A stretch of 8,145 nt of DNA from Kiritimatiellia bacterium (GCA_900771305.1 CAAGNL010000349.1:1-8145); one strand, 5' to 3'; positions 1 through 7,048 are shown, numbered from the stretch's first letter. Numbers and translations are program-made. The notes: generated from the sequence alone by a model not told the origin.

Positions 1-2557
1 CCGTCGTCTTCAGCACCGCGCCGGGCGTGAGCGTAAGGAGGCCGTCCGCCGTGCCGTCGCCCCACAGCGTCTGTCCCGGATAGAGCAGGTTGCCGTGGGT
101 GCCGATTCCGCCGAACGAAGCGCCTGCGTGGACGAACACCTCGCGTGACCGCTGCTGCCCGGCCGCCGCCCCGCCGCGCGTCGCGCCCGCAAGGTCGAGC
201 CCGTACCGGCCCGCCAGGTCCGCGCTCAGCGTCCGCACCTGGTCGTCGTCCAGCACGGCATCCTTCCAGAGCCGGATCTCCGCCACGTCCACCGGCGCAT
301 AGCGCGCGCCGCTGTATTCCGACCCGCCCAGCAGGATGCGGGTGTTGTGGACGGTGTTGGAGGCGCGGAAAGAAGAGGTCTCCTTGTAGCCGTCCACGAA
401 GAGGGCCAGCGTCTCCGCCGTCCCCTTCTTCGGAAGCCGCGCCACGACGACGTGCGCCTCGCCGTCGTCGAGGAACCGTTGGCGGGAGCGAACCGTCTCC
501 GGATCCGCATCGCCCCATCGGTGGGCGAAACCCAGGCGGGACGCACCCGACAGCGTGAGCTGCCAGTTCTCATTGCCGTTCTTCGATTCCATGCCGTAGG
601 CCGATCCGAAGAACGGTGCCGTGTTCGCGGGCGAGAACGAGCCCCCGCCCTGTCCACGCCCCGTGAAACGCACGACCATCGAGACGGTCATGCCGTCCGC
701 GCCGCCGACCGGCGTCGACGAGTTGCCCGTCAGCGCAAGGCACGCATTCCGTCCGTTGAACGACACGAACGAGCGGCCCGTGCGCGCATCGACGGCGACG
801 ACGGGGCTTTCCGTCGTCCCCGGATAGGTGGCCGTCTGATTCACGAGGATCATGTCGGCGAGTGCGCGCGTGAACGTCCAGGGCGTCCCGTTTCCGCTCC
901 CCTTCCCCGCGTCCTCCGCCCAGGCGTCAACGGCCGTTCCGGCGGGCAGGCCGAGCGCGTCGGCCGTCCAGCTCGCCGTCGCCGCCGGCACCTCCGCGCG
1001 CGCCGGCTCCGCGACGTCGTTCCACAGGCGCGTCCCCGCGAACGCCTCGACGCCGTAGCGCACCCCCAGCTCCCGTGCAAGCTGCGTACACCGCGCGTCG
1101 GAGGCCTCCCCGGCCAGCATCCGCAGATCGGCGAGCAATCCCCTGAAGCGGCGCACGGGCGCCGTCTGGCGCTCGCCCACGCCGAGCAGGATGCGCGTCC
1201 TGATGGTCTGCTTCACGCCGTTCGAGGGGGACGCGAGGCTGAACACCGCGTCGTCGACCCGCAGGACGTGCGACCCGTTCCACGCCCACTTCCAGACGAC
1301 GACGTGCGGCCGCCCGTCGTTGACGCGGTTCGTGGACCAGAGGTTTTCGCTCTCCATCGTCTTCTGCTCGGTCCCCTCCTTCCAGCGCCCGCCGAACATC
1401 CCGCACCCCACGCGCCCCTGCTCGTCGAGCGCGAGGCCGTAGAGGCGGCCCTCGGGCGAGTTCTCATCCATCGACGTGCCGAAGATCTGCGTGGCCGTCG
1501 CGATTTCCTCCGAGGCCGAGCCGACGAAGCCCTTCTCCGTCTGGAAGACGAGCGCGACCGTGAACGACGACCGGCCGCTGATCGGCTGCGCGGCGTTGCC
1601 CGTGAGGAAGCTCGTGGTCTCGCCGCTGAACGCAAGCGCGTCGTGCCCGTTGACGGCCCCGCGCGCCAGGGTGGGCGGCGTCGTCCCCGCCGTGTTGGGG
1701 ATGCTCGTGCCGTGGACGAACGTCCATGCGCTGCCGGCGTCCAGCGCGGCAGCGAGCGGCCAGGCCGCGACCGACGCGCCGTCCTCGATCCCGCCGCAGG
1801 CGTCGCCCGTCCAGACCGCCGTCTCGAAGCGGTCGCCCACGGCCAGGCGTCCCTCCACCACATCCGTACGGCCCGTGTAGTCGTTCGCGCCGCGCAGGAC
1901 AAGCGTGCCGGCGCCCGTCTTGCGGAGGCCGCCCGCGCCGTAGAGCGAGCCCGAGATCGCCGCCACGCCGGCCGGCACCTCGACCGTCGCGCCGCCCGCG
2001 CGGTCCGACAGGCGCATGTCGGCGGGCGACACCGTTCCCGTCCGGTAGAACGCGAGCGTGCCGCCCGAGAGGACGACATCGTACCAGGAGCGGTCCATCG
2101 ACCGGTCGTCCCACCACGCGGAGGCGGTCCGGAATCCGCCGCCGCCCACTTCCAGCCGCCCGCCGGAGACCCCCACGCGCGCGCCGGAGCGGAAGTCCAT
2201 CATGCCCCACGCGTTGTTGTCGTTTCCGAACACCACGGCGGGCGTCTTCACCGTCCCTTCCGTCATCTCCAGCCGTCCCGCCGCGAACTCGGAATCCGAG
2301 AACGCCACCCACTTGCCATCCTTCCACTTCGTCTCGCCAGAGGCCGTGCGGGGCGCGAGCGCAAGCCCCGTCGCCCACCACTGGCTCGGTTCGTCGGGGA
2401 GGAGGGCGCCCCCATCATACGTGCCGCCCGCGACGCGGACCTCCGCCGGGTTGCCGTCGCCGTTGCCGAGGCCCACCGTCAGGCGGCGCGCCCTGAACGT
2501 GCCGCCCTCCAGCGCGAGGCGCTGTTCCGCAAGCCCGTAGTCCGCGCTGCCCCCCCC
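1..2557 (-). CDS. Secreted LamG/autotransporter-repeat surface protein, portion downstream of a frameshift (C-terminus off window)
   Basis: This is the continuation of the gene starting at 3485, read in the frame reached by skipping one G in the G8 run at 2550-2557. The frame stays open for about 850 codons to the window edge; I checked it near 2230, 1918, 1330 and 418. In order it shows beta-rich repeats, then a passenger-associated repeat near 1960-1835 (GGLRKTGAGTLVLRGANDYT, matching the autotransporter-associated beta-strand repeat family). Next come a first LamG/concanavalin-A-like region (about 1810-1055, with DGRPHVVVWKW and ILLGVGE) and a second (about 955-205, with DDGEAHVVVARL, LALFVDGYKETS and TRILLGGSEYSGARY). 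A further passenger-type stretch lies at 139-1. Likely role: extracellular or surface adhesion, or carbohydrate binding; the ligand is unknown. The C-terminal anchor (autotransporter barrel, PEP-CTERM or other) is outside the window. It could also be a pseudogene fragment if the frameshift is real. Confidence 0.8.
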
Positions 2558-3485
2558 GCCCGACGATCGCGGCGTAGGTGAGCGCCGTGTCGCCGGCCCG
2601 CTGCGTCCAGGAGCCGCTGCGGATGTCGAACCAGACGCCCGCCACGTCCGCGCCGTCCGAGACGACGCGCGCATCCTGCACGCGCAGATGCCCCTCCTGA
2701 CGGTCTGAGGTGTCCGTGCCCGGTCCCGTGATGCGGTCCCCGTCCGCGAGCGTGATCGTGTTCGTGAAGGCCGTGTAGGCGCGGTCGCCGTCGACGTCGC
2801 CGAAGTGGAGGTAGCCCGCGTTGGCGAACGTGCGGGCGGGTATGAGGTCCGCGAACGCGAACGTGCCCGCCGTCATCCCGGGGATGAGCGCCAGTTGCGC
2901 GTTCCGGACGAGCGTGGGCACCGTCTCCAGCACGCCGTTCCCCAGCACGAAGATGCGCACGCCGTCCGTCGCCGTGACGGCGGCCGTCAGAGTTCCCTCG
3001 ATGACGATGTTGCCCTGCCGCCCGCCCCATTCGTCCGGAATCAGGTCGAGCGTAAGCCGCCCGGTCCCCTTGAGCGCACGCTTCAGGCAGGGCGACTTGT
3101 TCTTCTCCCAAGTCCACGTCTGGTCCACCGCGAGCGCGACGTCCACGTCGAAGTTCAGGCGCTTGAAGTCCGTGTTCTCCGCCGTCACATGCAGCCCCTT
3201 CGCCCCCAGAGCGAGCGTGCCGCCCACGGGCGCCTGGAGGGTCAGGGCGTTGAGCGTGTTCGTGCGCACGATGCCCGCCCACGCCGTCGCCGCGCCGAGG
3301 GACAGCGTCGCGGGCGTCGTGCCGTCGAACACGACGACGTCATTCTCCCCCGGCACCACGCCACCCGTCCATGCGGCGGCGGCCGTGAGGTCCGCCACGC
3401 CCGAGGCGCTGTCATAGACAATCTCCGCCGCCAGGGCCGAAGCCCCCAGCGCCGTGCCAACCAGAACCAGCAGCATGTTCCGCAT
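2415..3485 (-). CDS. Secreted autotransporter-repeat/LamG surface protein, N-terminal part ending early by frameshift
   Basis: The ATG at 3485 is supported by an AGGAG Shine-Dalgarno six bases upstream and by an immediate signal peptide: M-R-N-M, a hydrophobic core LLVLVGTALGASALA, and cleavage near ALA-A (residues 19-20). Mature sequence begins with the autotransporter-associated pattern AAAWTGGVVPGENDVVVFDG, followed by Gly/Thr/Ala-rich beta-strand sequence (for example GTFAFADLIPARTFANAGYL). About 309 residues are in the true frame. After IVGRGG (G8 run, 2557-2550) the reading becomes an Arg/Gly-rich nonsense tail that stops at TGA 2417-2415. Removing one G restores GRGGSADYGLAEQRLALEGG and joins the long downstream frame. 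As it stands the gene would give a truncated 356-residue secreted product. A sequencing error, a pseudogene, or a phase-variable tract are all possible. Confidence 0.82.
   Translation of the reverse strand: MRNMLLVLVGTALGASALAAEIVYDSASGVADLTAAAAWTGGVVPGENDVVVFDGTTPATLSLGAATAWAGIVRTNTLNALTLQAPVGGTLALGAKGLHVTAENTDFKRLNFDVDVALAVDQTWTWEKNKSPCLKRALKGTGRLTLDLIPDEWGGRQGNIVIEGTLTAAVTATDGVRIFVLGNGVLETVPTLVRNAQLALIPGMTAGTFAFADLIPARTFANAGYLHFGDVDGDRAYTAFTNTITLADGDRITGPGTDTSDRQEGHLRVQDARVVSDGADVAGVWFDIRSGSWTQRAGDTALTYAAIVGRGGQRGLRACGTAPRAGGRHVQGAPPDGGPRQRRRQPGGGPRRGRHV
2550..2557 (-). other. G8 homopolymer frameshift site
   Basis: Eight consecutive C on the plus strand (G8 in the coding strand) mark the exact place where the surface-protein reading frame moves from one phase to another. 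Seven G would keep the protein in frame; eight is one too many. Codons upstream start at coordinates equal to 2 modulo 3 and those downstream at 1 modulo 3. Homopolymer miscalling and slipped-strand indels both favour such sites. Confidence 0.85.
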
Positions 3486-3491
3486 CTGTCA

Positions 3492-3496
3492 CTCCT
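3492..3496 (-). promoter_or_regulatory. Shine-Dalgarno AGGAG of the surface-protein gene
   Basis: AGGAG lies six bases before the ATG at 3485 on the minus strand. It fixes that start codon and shows that translation signals are intact despite the downstream frameshift. Confidence 0.8.
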
Positions 3497-3530
3497 GTCC
3501 TTTGAGAGTTTGGATTCTACGGTCGCGACT

Positions 3531-3618
3531 GTAGAGTAGAGACCCACGCTTCGGCGTTGTCGCCGGTGCGACGTCCCCCTCGTCAAACCGTACGTGCGGA
3601 TTTCCCGCATACGGCTTT
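3531..3618 (-). mobile_element. Group II intron 3' remnant (domains V and VI, no reverse transcriptase)
   Basis: On the minus strand 3618-3585 is a 34-nt domain V: the AGC triad at 3616-3614, a lower stem AAGCCGUAU pairing with GUACGGUUU, a two-base AC bulge, an upper stem GCGG/CCGC, and a GAAA-type loop. This fits the canonical bacterial domain V. The next 54 nt (3584-3531) fit domain VI and end in CTCTACTCTAC, a typical group II 3' terminus with a final AY dinucleotide. The domain VI stem is imperfect, with mismatched G-rich middles. Short ORFs across it give the peptide GNPHVRFDEG, which I recognise as a common spurious translation of these intron ends. No domains I-III and no intron-encoded reverse transcriptase are present, and the room up to eboD (about 300 bp) is too small for them. 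It is therefore a 5'-truncated relic or an isolated 3' fragment. Confidence 0.8.
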
Positions 3619-3680
3619 CCATCGAGCGCTTTTCCCGTTGCCATGGATTCTTCCCTTTCCTCCCGCCTTCCAGTAGCCAA

Positions 3681-3696
3681 CGCAACACTCGTTGCG
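3681..3696. other. Small stem-loop in the surface-protein leader
   Basis: CGCAAC-ACTC-GTTGCG is a perfect 6-bp stem with a 4-base loop. It lies about 65 bases upstream (minus-strand sense) of intron domain V and downstream of the promoter at 3732-3760, so it should be part of the transcribed leader. It may be a leftover of intron domain IV or an independent leader structure; no T-tract follows it. Confidence 0.45.
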
Positions 3697-3731
3697 GAGC
3701 AGAGTCAGGCAAGTACTTTCTTGTGATTGGT

Positions 3732-3760
3732 AGTATAGCAGTTTTCGGTTAGGCCAGCAA
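3732..3760 (-). promoter_or_regulatory. Sigma70-type promoter for the surface-protein gene
   Basis: On the minus strand, TTGCTG (3760-3755) is followed after 17 bases by TATACT (3737-3732), preceded by TGC as an extended -10. Transcription would start near 3725 and give a leader of roughly 240 nt that includes the group II intron 3' end before the ATG at 3485. An imperfect inverted repeat (3742-3750 with 3771-3779) overlaps the spacer and flanks the -35, and could be an operator. The consensus match is good, but this is by eye only. Confidence 0.6.
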
Positions 3761-3821
3761 AGCGGGTTTCAGCCGAAAGTTTTGCCGAAGGTTTCGCCTG
3801 ATGTGCGCCGCAGGCCATTTC

Positions 3822-3855
3822 AACCTAAGAACGGCTGTTTAAACCTAAGAACGGC
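3822..3855. repeat. Two copies of a 14-base direct repeat, 20-bp period
   Basis: AACCTAAGAACGGC occurs at 3822-3835 and again, identical, at 3842-3855. A degenerate inverted relative (GAACCTAGAA on the minus strand, about 3916-3925) sits at the end of eboD. The sites lie between eboD and the surface-protein promoter, about 60 bp upstream of the -35. They could be protein-binding sites or a decayed repeat; nothing in the sequence decides between these. Confidence 0.6.
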
Positions 3856-3870
3856 AGTTCCACGGCGAAG

Positions 3871-3894
3871 GCATCTCGCGGAGGCGCGAGGTGT
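3871..3894. terminator. Hairpin downstream of eboD, possible weak terminator
   Basis: CTCGCG-GAGG-CGCGAG (3875-3890) is a perfect 6-bp stem with a 4-base loop. It extends to about 10 bp with wobble pairs (3871-3894) and lies 30 bp past the eboD stop. In the minus-strand direction no T-run follows, so it is not a standard intrinsic terminator of the ebo operon. In the plus direction a T5 run occurs about 18 bases later, which is too far to be convincing. Confidence 0.35.
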
Positions 3895-3923
3895 CTGCGT
3901 TGTGGCAACTGATTTTTCTAGGT

Positions 3924-5114
3924 TCAACTGGTGGAATTTAATGCTGCATGCGCCAGGTCGATGGCATGGTTCATAACGGCGAAATCGATCTCATGGACTT
4001 CGCGGTGCCGGCCGATGGGGCAGGGGAATGTCAAAGTTAGCTCTCCGCCCAGATGCGTCCGGAAATCGTCGAGCCCTTGAAACAGCGATTCGCGTTCGGC
4101 CAGCAGATGCGTGAACTCGGCGGCTATCAAGTCCAGCTTCACGTTTTGGATCATCTCTCTCGCTTTGACCGTCGCCTCGCGGGGAATCCACCCTTGCAGT
4201 TGGGCGTAGAAGGAATCGATCATCAAGCCGATGGCTACGGCGGGCCCGTGGCCAAGGCAATAGTCCGACATTGCTTCCAGCCGGTGGGCGCTCCAATGAC
4301 CGAAATCGAGTGGACGCGCTGTGCCGGTCTCGAACGGGTCGCCGGCGGTGGCGATATGTTCGACATGGAGTCTGGCCGTGGTGCGGATGACTTCTTCGAC
4401 CGCTGCCGGTTCGCGTTTGGCAAAGGGGAGGGCGATTTCGCCGAGCCGGTCAAAGAAGCTTTCGCTTTCGATCATGGCAACTTTCACCGCCTCGGCAAAC
4501 CCGCCGGAAAAAGCGCGCTCGGGAAGAGCGTCGAGAAATGTGAAATCGTCCACTACCGCCCAGGGTGGAGCGAAGGTGCCGATCGCGTTCTTTTGGCATC
4601 CGGAGTCGATTCCGTTCTTGACCCCAACCCCGGCGTCGTTTTGTCCGAGCACGGTGGTGGGCAGGCGTACCAGCCTAATCCCCCGGTGTAGCAGGGCCGC
4701 CGCCAAGCCGGCCGCGTCGAGTGCCGATCCTCCGCCGATGGCCAGTAGATACGACTGACGATCGAGGTTGGCCTTGATCATCGCCTCGACAAGTCCGAGC
4801 GCGATGCCGAGGCCGCCAGTCTTGGCAGCCTCTCCCGCCGGTAGCGGAAAAATCTCGCCGGCCAGATCGAGTCCGTAATGCCGGCAGTAGTCGGCGATTG
4901 CTGCCGACAGATGGGGGTGGGCGGCGGATACCGCCGACTCGACTGCGGCGAAAACGCGCGCCCTGGCGTTTGGCCGCGAAGGCTTGAGCAGCTGCGCAAG
5001 AAGGGGATTCCCCGTGGCGAAGGCGCGGCGGGTGAAATAGACCGAATAGGCGAAGCGGACGGAGAAGTTCGCGCTTATTCTGCCGGTATCGATTGCAGAC
5101 GTCGGTTCAACCAT
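3924..5114 (-). CDS. eboD: EboD: 3-dehydroquinate-synthase-like protein of the ebo operon
   Basis: A 396-residue member of the 3-dehydroquinate synthase superfamily, matching the EboD branch. The N-terminus has the pattern FAYSVYFTRRAF..NPLL (residues 21-39). The NAD-binding motif GGGSALDAAG is at 127-136, LPTTVLGQNDAGVGVKNGID at 151-170, and GGFAEAVKVA at 204-213. Predicted metal ligands are E208, H273 (in DFGHWSAH) and H289, corresponding to E194/H271/H287 of Aspergillus DHQ synthase; the 16-residue spacing of the two histidines is kept. The usual HGE triplet reads HGP (289-291). The substrate is unknown: ebo members are thought to act on or help move an unidentified metabolite, not to serve the shikimate pathway. 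The ATG at 5114 is the only good start. It lies 40 bases inside eboE, implying translational coupling. Housekeeping AroB is the alternative, but the neighbours and the DFGHW motif argue against it. Confidence 0.9.
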   Translation of the reverse strand: MVEPTSAIDTGRISANFSVRFAYSVYFTRRAFATGNPLLAQLLKPSRPNARARVFAAVESAVSAAHPHLSAAIADYCRHYGLDLAGEIFPLPAGEAAKTGGLGIALGLVEAMIKANLDRQSYLLAIGGGSALDAAGLAAALLHRGIRLVRLPTTVLGQNDAGVGVKNGIDSGCQKNAIGTFAPPWAVVDDFTFLDALPERAFSGGFAEAVKVAMIESESFFDRLGEIALPFAKREPAAVEEVIRTTARLHVEHIATAGDPFETGTARPLDFGHWSAHRLEAMSDYCLGHGPAVAIGLMIDSFYAQLQGWIPREATVKAREMIQNVKLDLIAAEFTHLLAERESLFQGLDDFRTHLGGELTLTFPCPIGRHREVHEIDFAVMNHAIDLAHAALNSTS

Positions 5115-6160
5115 GTTTCTTCGGCGACAAGACCTTGCTCGATGCTGGACGGCCGCAGGGTTTCGGGCAGGGTTTCGTAGGTGTAGGTTTCAATTTCCAA
5201 GGCTGTTCGGCATTTGCGGCATGCGCAAAGGAAGGCGTCGGAGATTTCCTCGACGGAAGACCGAAACAATTCGTCGCCCCGCCAGTAGAGCGGTACGTGA
5301 CAGTGAATCTTGGCGACGAGGTTGCGGCTGCGGCGCAGATAATCGAGCGCTTCGTCGGTCAGGTCGGGGAACTCCGCCACCGGTTCGCCCGCACGGGTGT
5401 AGACGCGTGTCTGGTGGAGATAGGTGGAATTGGCGATGCCTGCGAGGGTTTCGACTTGTGACGAATCGGCGACAATCGCCGCAGAAAGCTGCACGCGCAG
5501 CGGCGCGAAACCGGCTTGGACGATTTTAGAAAGACATTCGGACGGTCTTTCGCCGACCACGGCGGCGTGGCACGTGTCGAGCAGGATCGTGCGGTGCTTC
5601 GCCGGCGGCACTCGCGCGAGTGCTTCCGCGACACTGCCAACTACGCAGTCGGGCTCTGGCTCGAAGGCGAGGACAATGCACTTGCCTGTTTGCGCTTCGA
5701 TGTCCCCGAGCCGCGCTTCCATCTCGTCAAGCAGCGGCAGACAATCGTGCACGCGAACAAGGCCGCGGTAGCCGAATGGAACTGTCGAGATGGTGGCGTT
5801 GTGTTCATCCTCGGGCATGATTCTGGCGAGGATGTGCGCAAGCTTGAGCGTATATTCGAGCCGCTGTTGCGACGACCAGTCGGGGAGGTAGACATGGCGC
5901 TTCACTTCGGTGCGATGAAATTGTCCGTAGGGAAAGCCGTTGAGGTGGCAAACCCGCAGGTTGGACTCGTCGAGAGTCTGCTTGAGTGCCGACAGCCGCG
6001 CGGGGAGAAACGCCTCATCTGCCGCAAGACTGCCAAGCCGCAATCCGATGTCGTAGGGCCTGTCCTTCGAGACGGCACGCTTGACTGCCGCGACGGGTCC
6101 GCAAAGCGACTCAATCACCTCCTGGAGTGTTTCGCCGGGATGGACGTTTAGGCAATACAT
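5075..6160 (-). CDS. eboE: EboE: metabolite traffic protein, xylose-isomerase-like TIM barrel
   Basis: A 361-residue protein recognisable as EboE from YCLNVHPGET (2-11), IGLRLGSLAADEAFL (38-52), LNGFPYGQFHRTEVKRHVY (73-91), TISTVPFGYRGL (123-134) and EIETYTYETLP (322-332). The sugar-phosphate isomerase/AP-endonuclease-type TIM barrel is supported by candidate metal ligands E167/E169 (FEPEP), D195 and H198 (LLDTCH), H286/H288 (KIHCHVP) and E322/E324. The reaction is unknown; in cyanobacteria the ebo set is needed for export of a scytonemin precursor. The gene starts 19 bases after the eboB stop with no clear Shine-Dalgarno, and its last 13 codons overlap eboD. The start ATG falls directly on the conserved YCLNVHPGE motif, so about 10-20 residues usual in relatives before it seem missing. 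The frame is open upstream but offers no ATG/GTG/TTG within about 45 codons. Confidence 0.92.
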   Translation of the reverse strand: MYCLNVHPGETLQEVIESLCGPVAAVKRAVSKDRPYDIGLRLGSLAADEAFLPARLSALKQTLDESNLRVCHLNGFPYGQFHRTEVKRHVYLPDWSSQQRLEYTLKLAHILARIMPEDEHNATISTVPFGYRGLVRVHDCLPLLDEMEARLGDIEAQTGKCIVLAFEPEPDCVVGSVAEALARVPPAKHRTILLDTCHAAVVGERPSECLSKIVQAGFAPLRVQLSAAIVADSSQVETLAGIANSTYLHQTRVYTRAGEPVAEFPDLTDEALDYLRRSRNLVAKIHCHVPLYWRGDELFRSSVEEISDAFLCACRKCRTALEIETYTYETLPETLRPSSIEQGLVAEETWLNRRLQSIPAE

Positions 6161-6179
6161 TGTCGTGGACGGCTGCGGA

Positions 6180-7034
6180 TCACGGCTGGCGCTGGTAGGT
6201 GGCCGGATCGATTGGTTCGAGATTGAAGTCGGGGCGCCAGTGCGGCGAGACGGAGTAGAAGCGGTTGGCGTTGTTGAACACCAGATCGCGGACGGTCGCG
6301 TGCGAATGTCCGTCCGCCAACAGGCGCTCGCGCACCTTGACGAGCGATAGCGGATCGGATACGCCCCAATCGGCCGATCCGTTGACGATTACATTTTTCG
6401 CACCGTGGATTTTGATTATCGCCGAGACGCGTTCGGGCGAGAGCTTCGAGAACGGATAGACCGTCATTCCCGCGTAGCACCCGGCTTCGAGAGCAAGAGC
6501 GATCGTTTCTTCGACATTGTGGTCGATGTCAATGCGCGAAGCGGTAAAGCCTTCGGCGCGGATGATCTCGAGCACCCGCCGAATGCCCTTGAGCTTTTGG
6601 TGGTGTGGCAGGTGCAAGACTACCGGCATTTGGCGTTCTTCGGCCATTTTCAGCTGGCGCACGAGCGCTTTTTCCTCGTTGGCGGTGATATTGTTGAAAC
6701 CGATTTCACCAATCGCCACACACCGGGGATGGTCGAGGTATTCAGCCATCCCGTCGATGACGCGGTCGGCGAGGGTCGCGTTTTCGGATTCCTTCGGATT
6801 CATTCCGATGGCGCAGTAGTGGTCGATCCCGGCGCGTCGCGCACGAATCGTTTCGAAATTGAGGATGAGGTTGAAATAATCCCAGAAACTTTCGGCCCAG
6901 CGGCGATTCTCTCCCAGCCAGAAACTCGGCTCCACGCAGGCGCGGATTCCCGCCTGATACATGGCCGCGTACTCGTCGGTCGTGCGCGCGAGCATGTGGA
7001 TGTGAGGCTCGATGATTTTTTCTTCGTCGTTCAT
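6180..7034 (-). CDS. eboB: EboB: TatD-family metal-dependent hydrolase of the ebo operon
   Basis: A 284-residue amidohydrolase-fold protein of the TatD-like EboB type. The metal-binding set is complete: H11-x-H13 (EPHIHM), E110 (AIGEIGF), H141 (VVLHLPHH), H172 (IDIDHN) and D222 (NGSADWG). Other EboB hallmarks are VEPSFWLGENRRW (34-46), FWDYFNLI (50-57), FETIRARRAGIDHYCAIGMN (60-79) and a C-terminal NNANRFYS (254-261). It is cytosolic, with no signal peptide. Its specific substrate is unknown; family members hydrolyse phosphoesters or amides. The ATG at 7034 has a clear AAAGG Shine-Dalgarno nine bases upstream. It is the first gene of a three-gene operon (eboB, 19-bp gap, eboE overlapping eboD). 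The ebo block looks less GC-rich and uses more A/T-ending codons than the surface-protein gene, which could mean transfer. Confidence 0.93.
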   Translation of the reverse strand: MNDEEKIIEPHIHMLARTTDEYAAMYQAGIRACVEPSFWLGENRRWAESFWDYFNLILNFETIRARRAGIDHYCAIGMNPKESENATLADRVIDGMAEYLDHPRCVAIGEIGFNNITANEEKALVRQLKMAEERQMPVVLHLPHHQKLKGIRRVLEIIRAEGFTASRIDIDHNVEETIALALEAGCYAGMTVYPFSKLSPERVSAIIKIHGAKNVIVNGSADWGVSDPLSLVKVRERLLADGHSHATVRDLVFNNANRFYSVSPHWRPDFNLEPIDPATYQRQP

Positions 7035-7043
7035 GATTATTTT

Positions 7044-7048
7044 CCTTT
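7044..7048 (-). promoter_or_regulatory. Shine-Dalgarno of eboB
   Basis: AAAGG on the minus strand, nine bases before the ATG at 7034. It supports that start and marks eboB as the first translated gene of the operon. Confidence 0.7.

Larger units (their letters stand above)
3486..3923. other. 438-bp non-coding interval between eboD and the surface-protein gene
   Basis: I see no credible protein gene here. From right to left along the minus-strand direction of transcription it holds: a hairpin just behind eboD (3871-3894), two copies of a 14-base motif 20 bases apart (3822-3855), two near-identical GCCGAAAGTTT/GCCGAAGGTTT direct repeats (3772-3782 and 3784-3794), a promoter (3732-3760), a small stem-loop (3681-3696), the 3' end of a group II intron (3531-3618), and the surface-protein ribosome binding site. 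The two short ORFs here merely translate intron RNA. Confidence 0.75.

Noticed and set aside
2550..2557. Programmed ribosomal frameshifting at the G8 run
   Set aside because: I see no upstream Shine-Dalgarno-like stimulator, clear downstream pseudoknot, or standard slippery heptamer. An indel or slipped tract is simpler.
347..2581. A 744-codon open frame on the plus strand
   Set aside because: It is antisense to the surface-protein gene, has an Arg/Ala/His-rich composition typical of GC-rich shadow frames, no recognisable motif, and no ribosome site.
3242..3712. Short minus-strand ORFs across 3489-3680 and 3242-3712
   Set aside because: They translate group II intron domain V/VI RNA (GNPHVRFDEG, MREIRTYGLTRG) and run out of frame into the surface gene; they are not proteins.
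3742..3779. Inverted repeat as ebo operon terminator
   Set aside because: It has an 8-9 bp stem with a 21-base loop and no T-tract, and it overlaps a better promoter call.
3924..5114. Housekeeping AroB (shikimate pathway) for the dehydroquinate-synthase-like gene
   Set aside because: It is fused by overlap to eboE and follows eboB, and its DFGHWSAH and HGP motifs differ from AroB.
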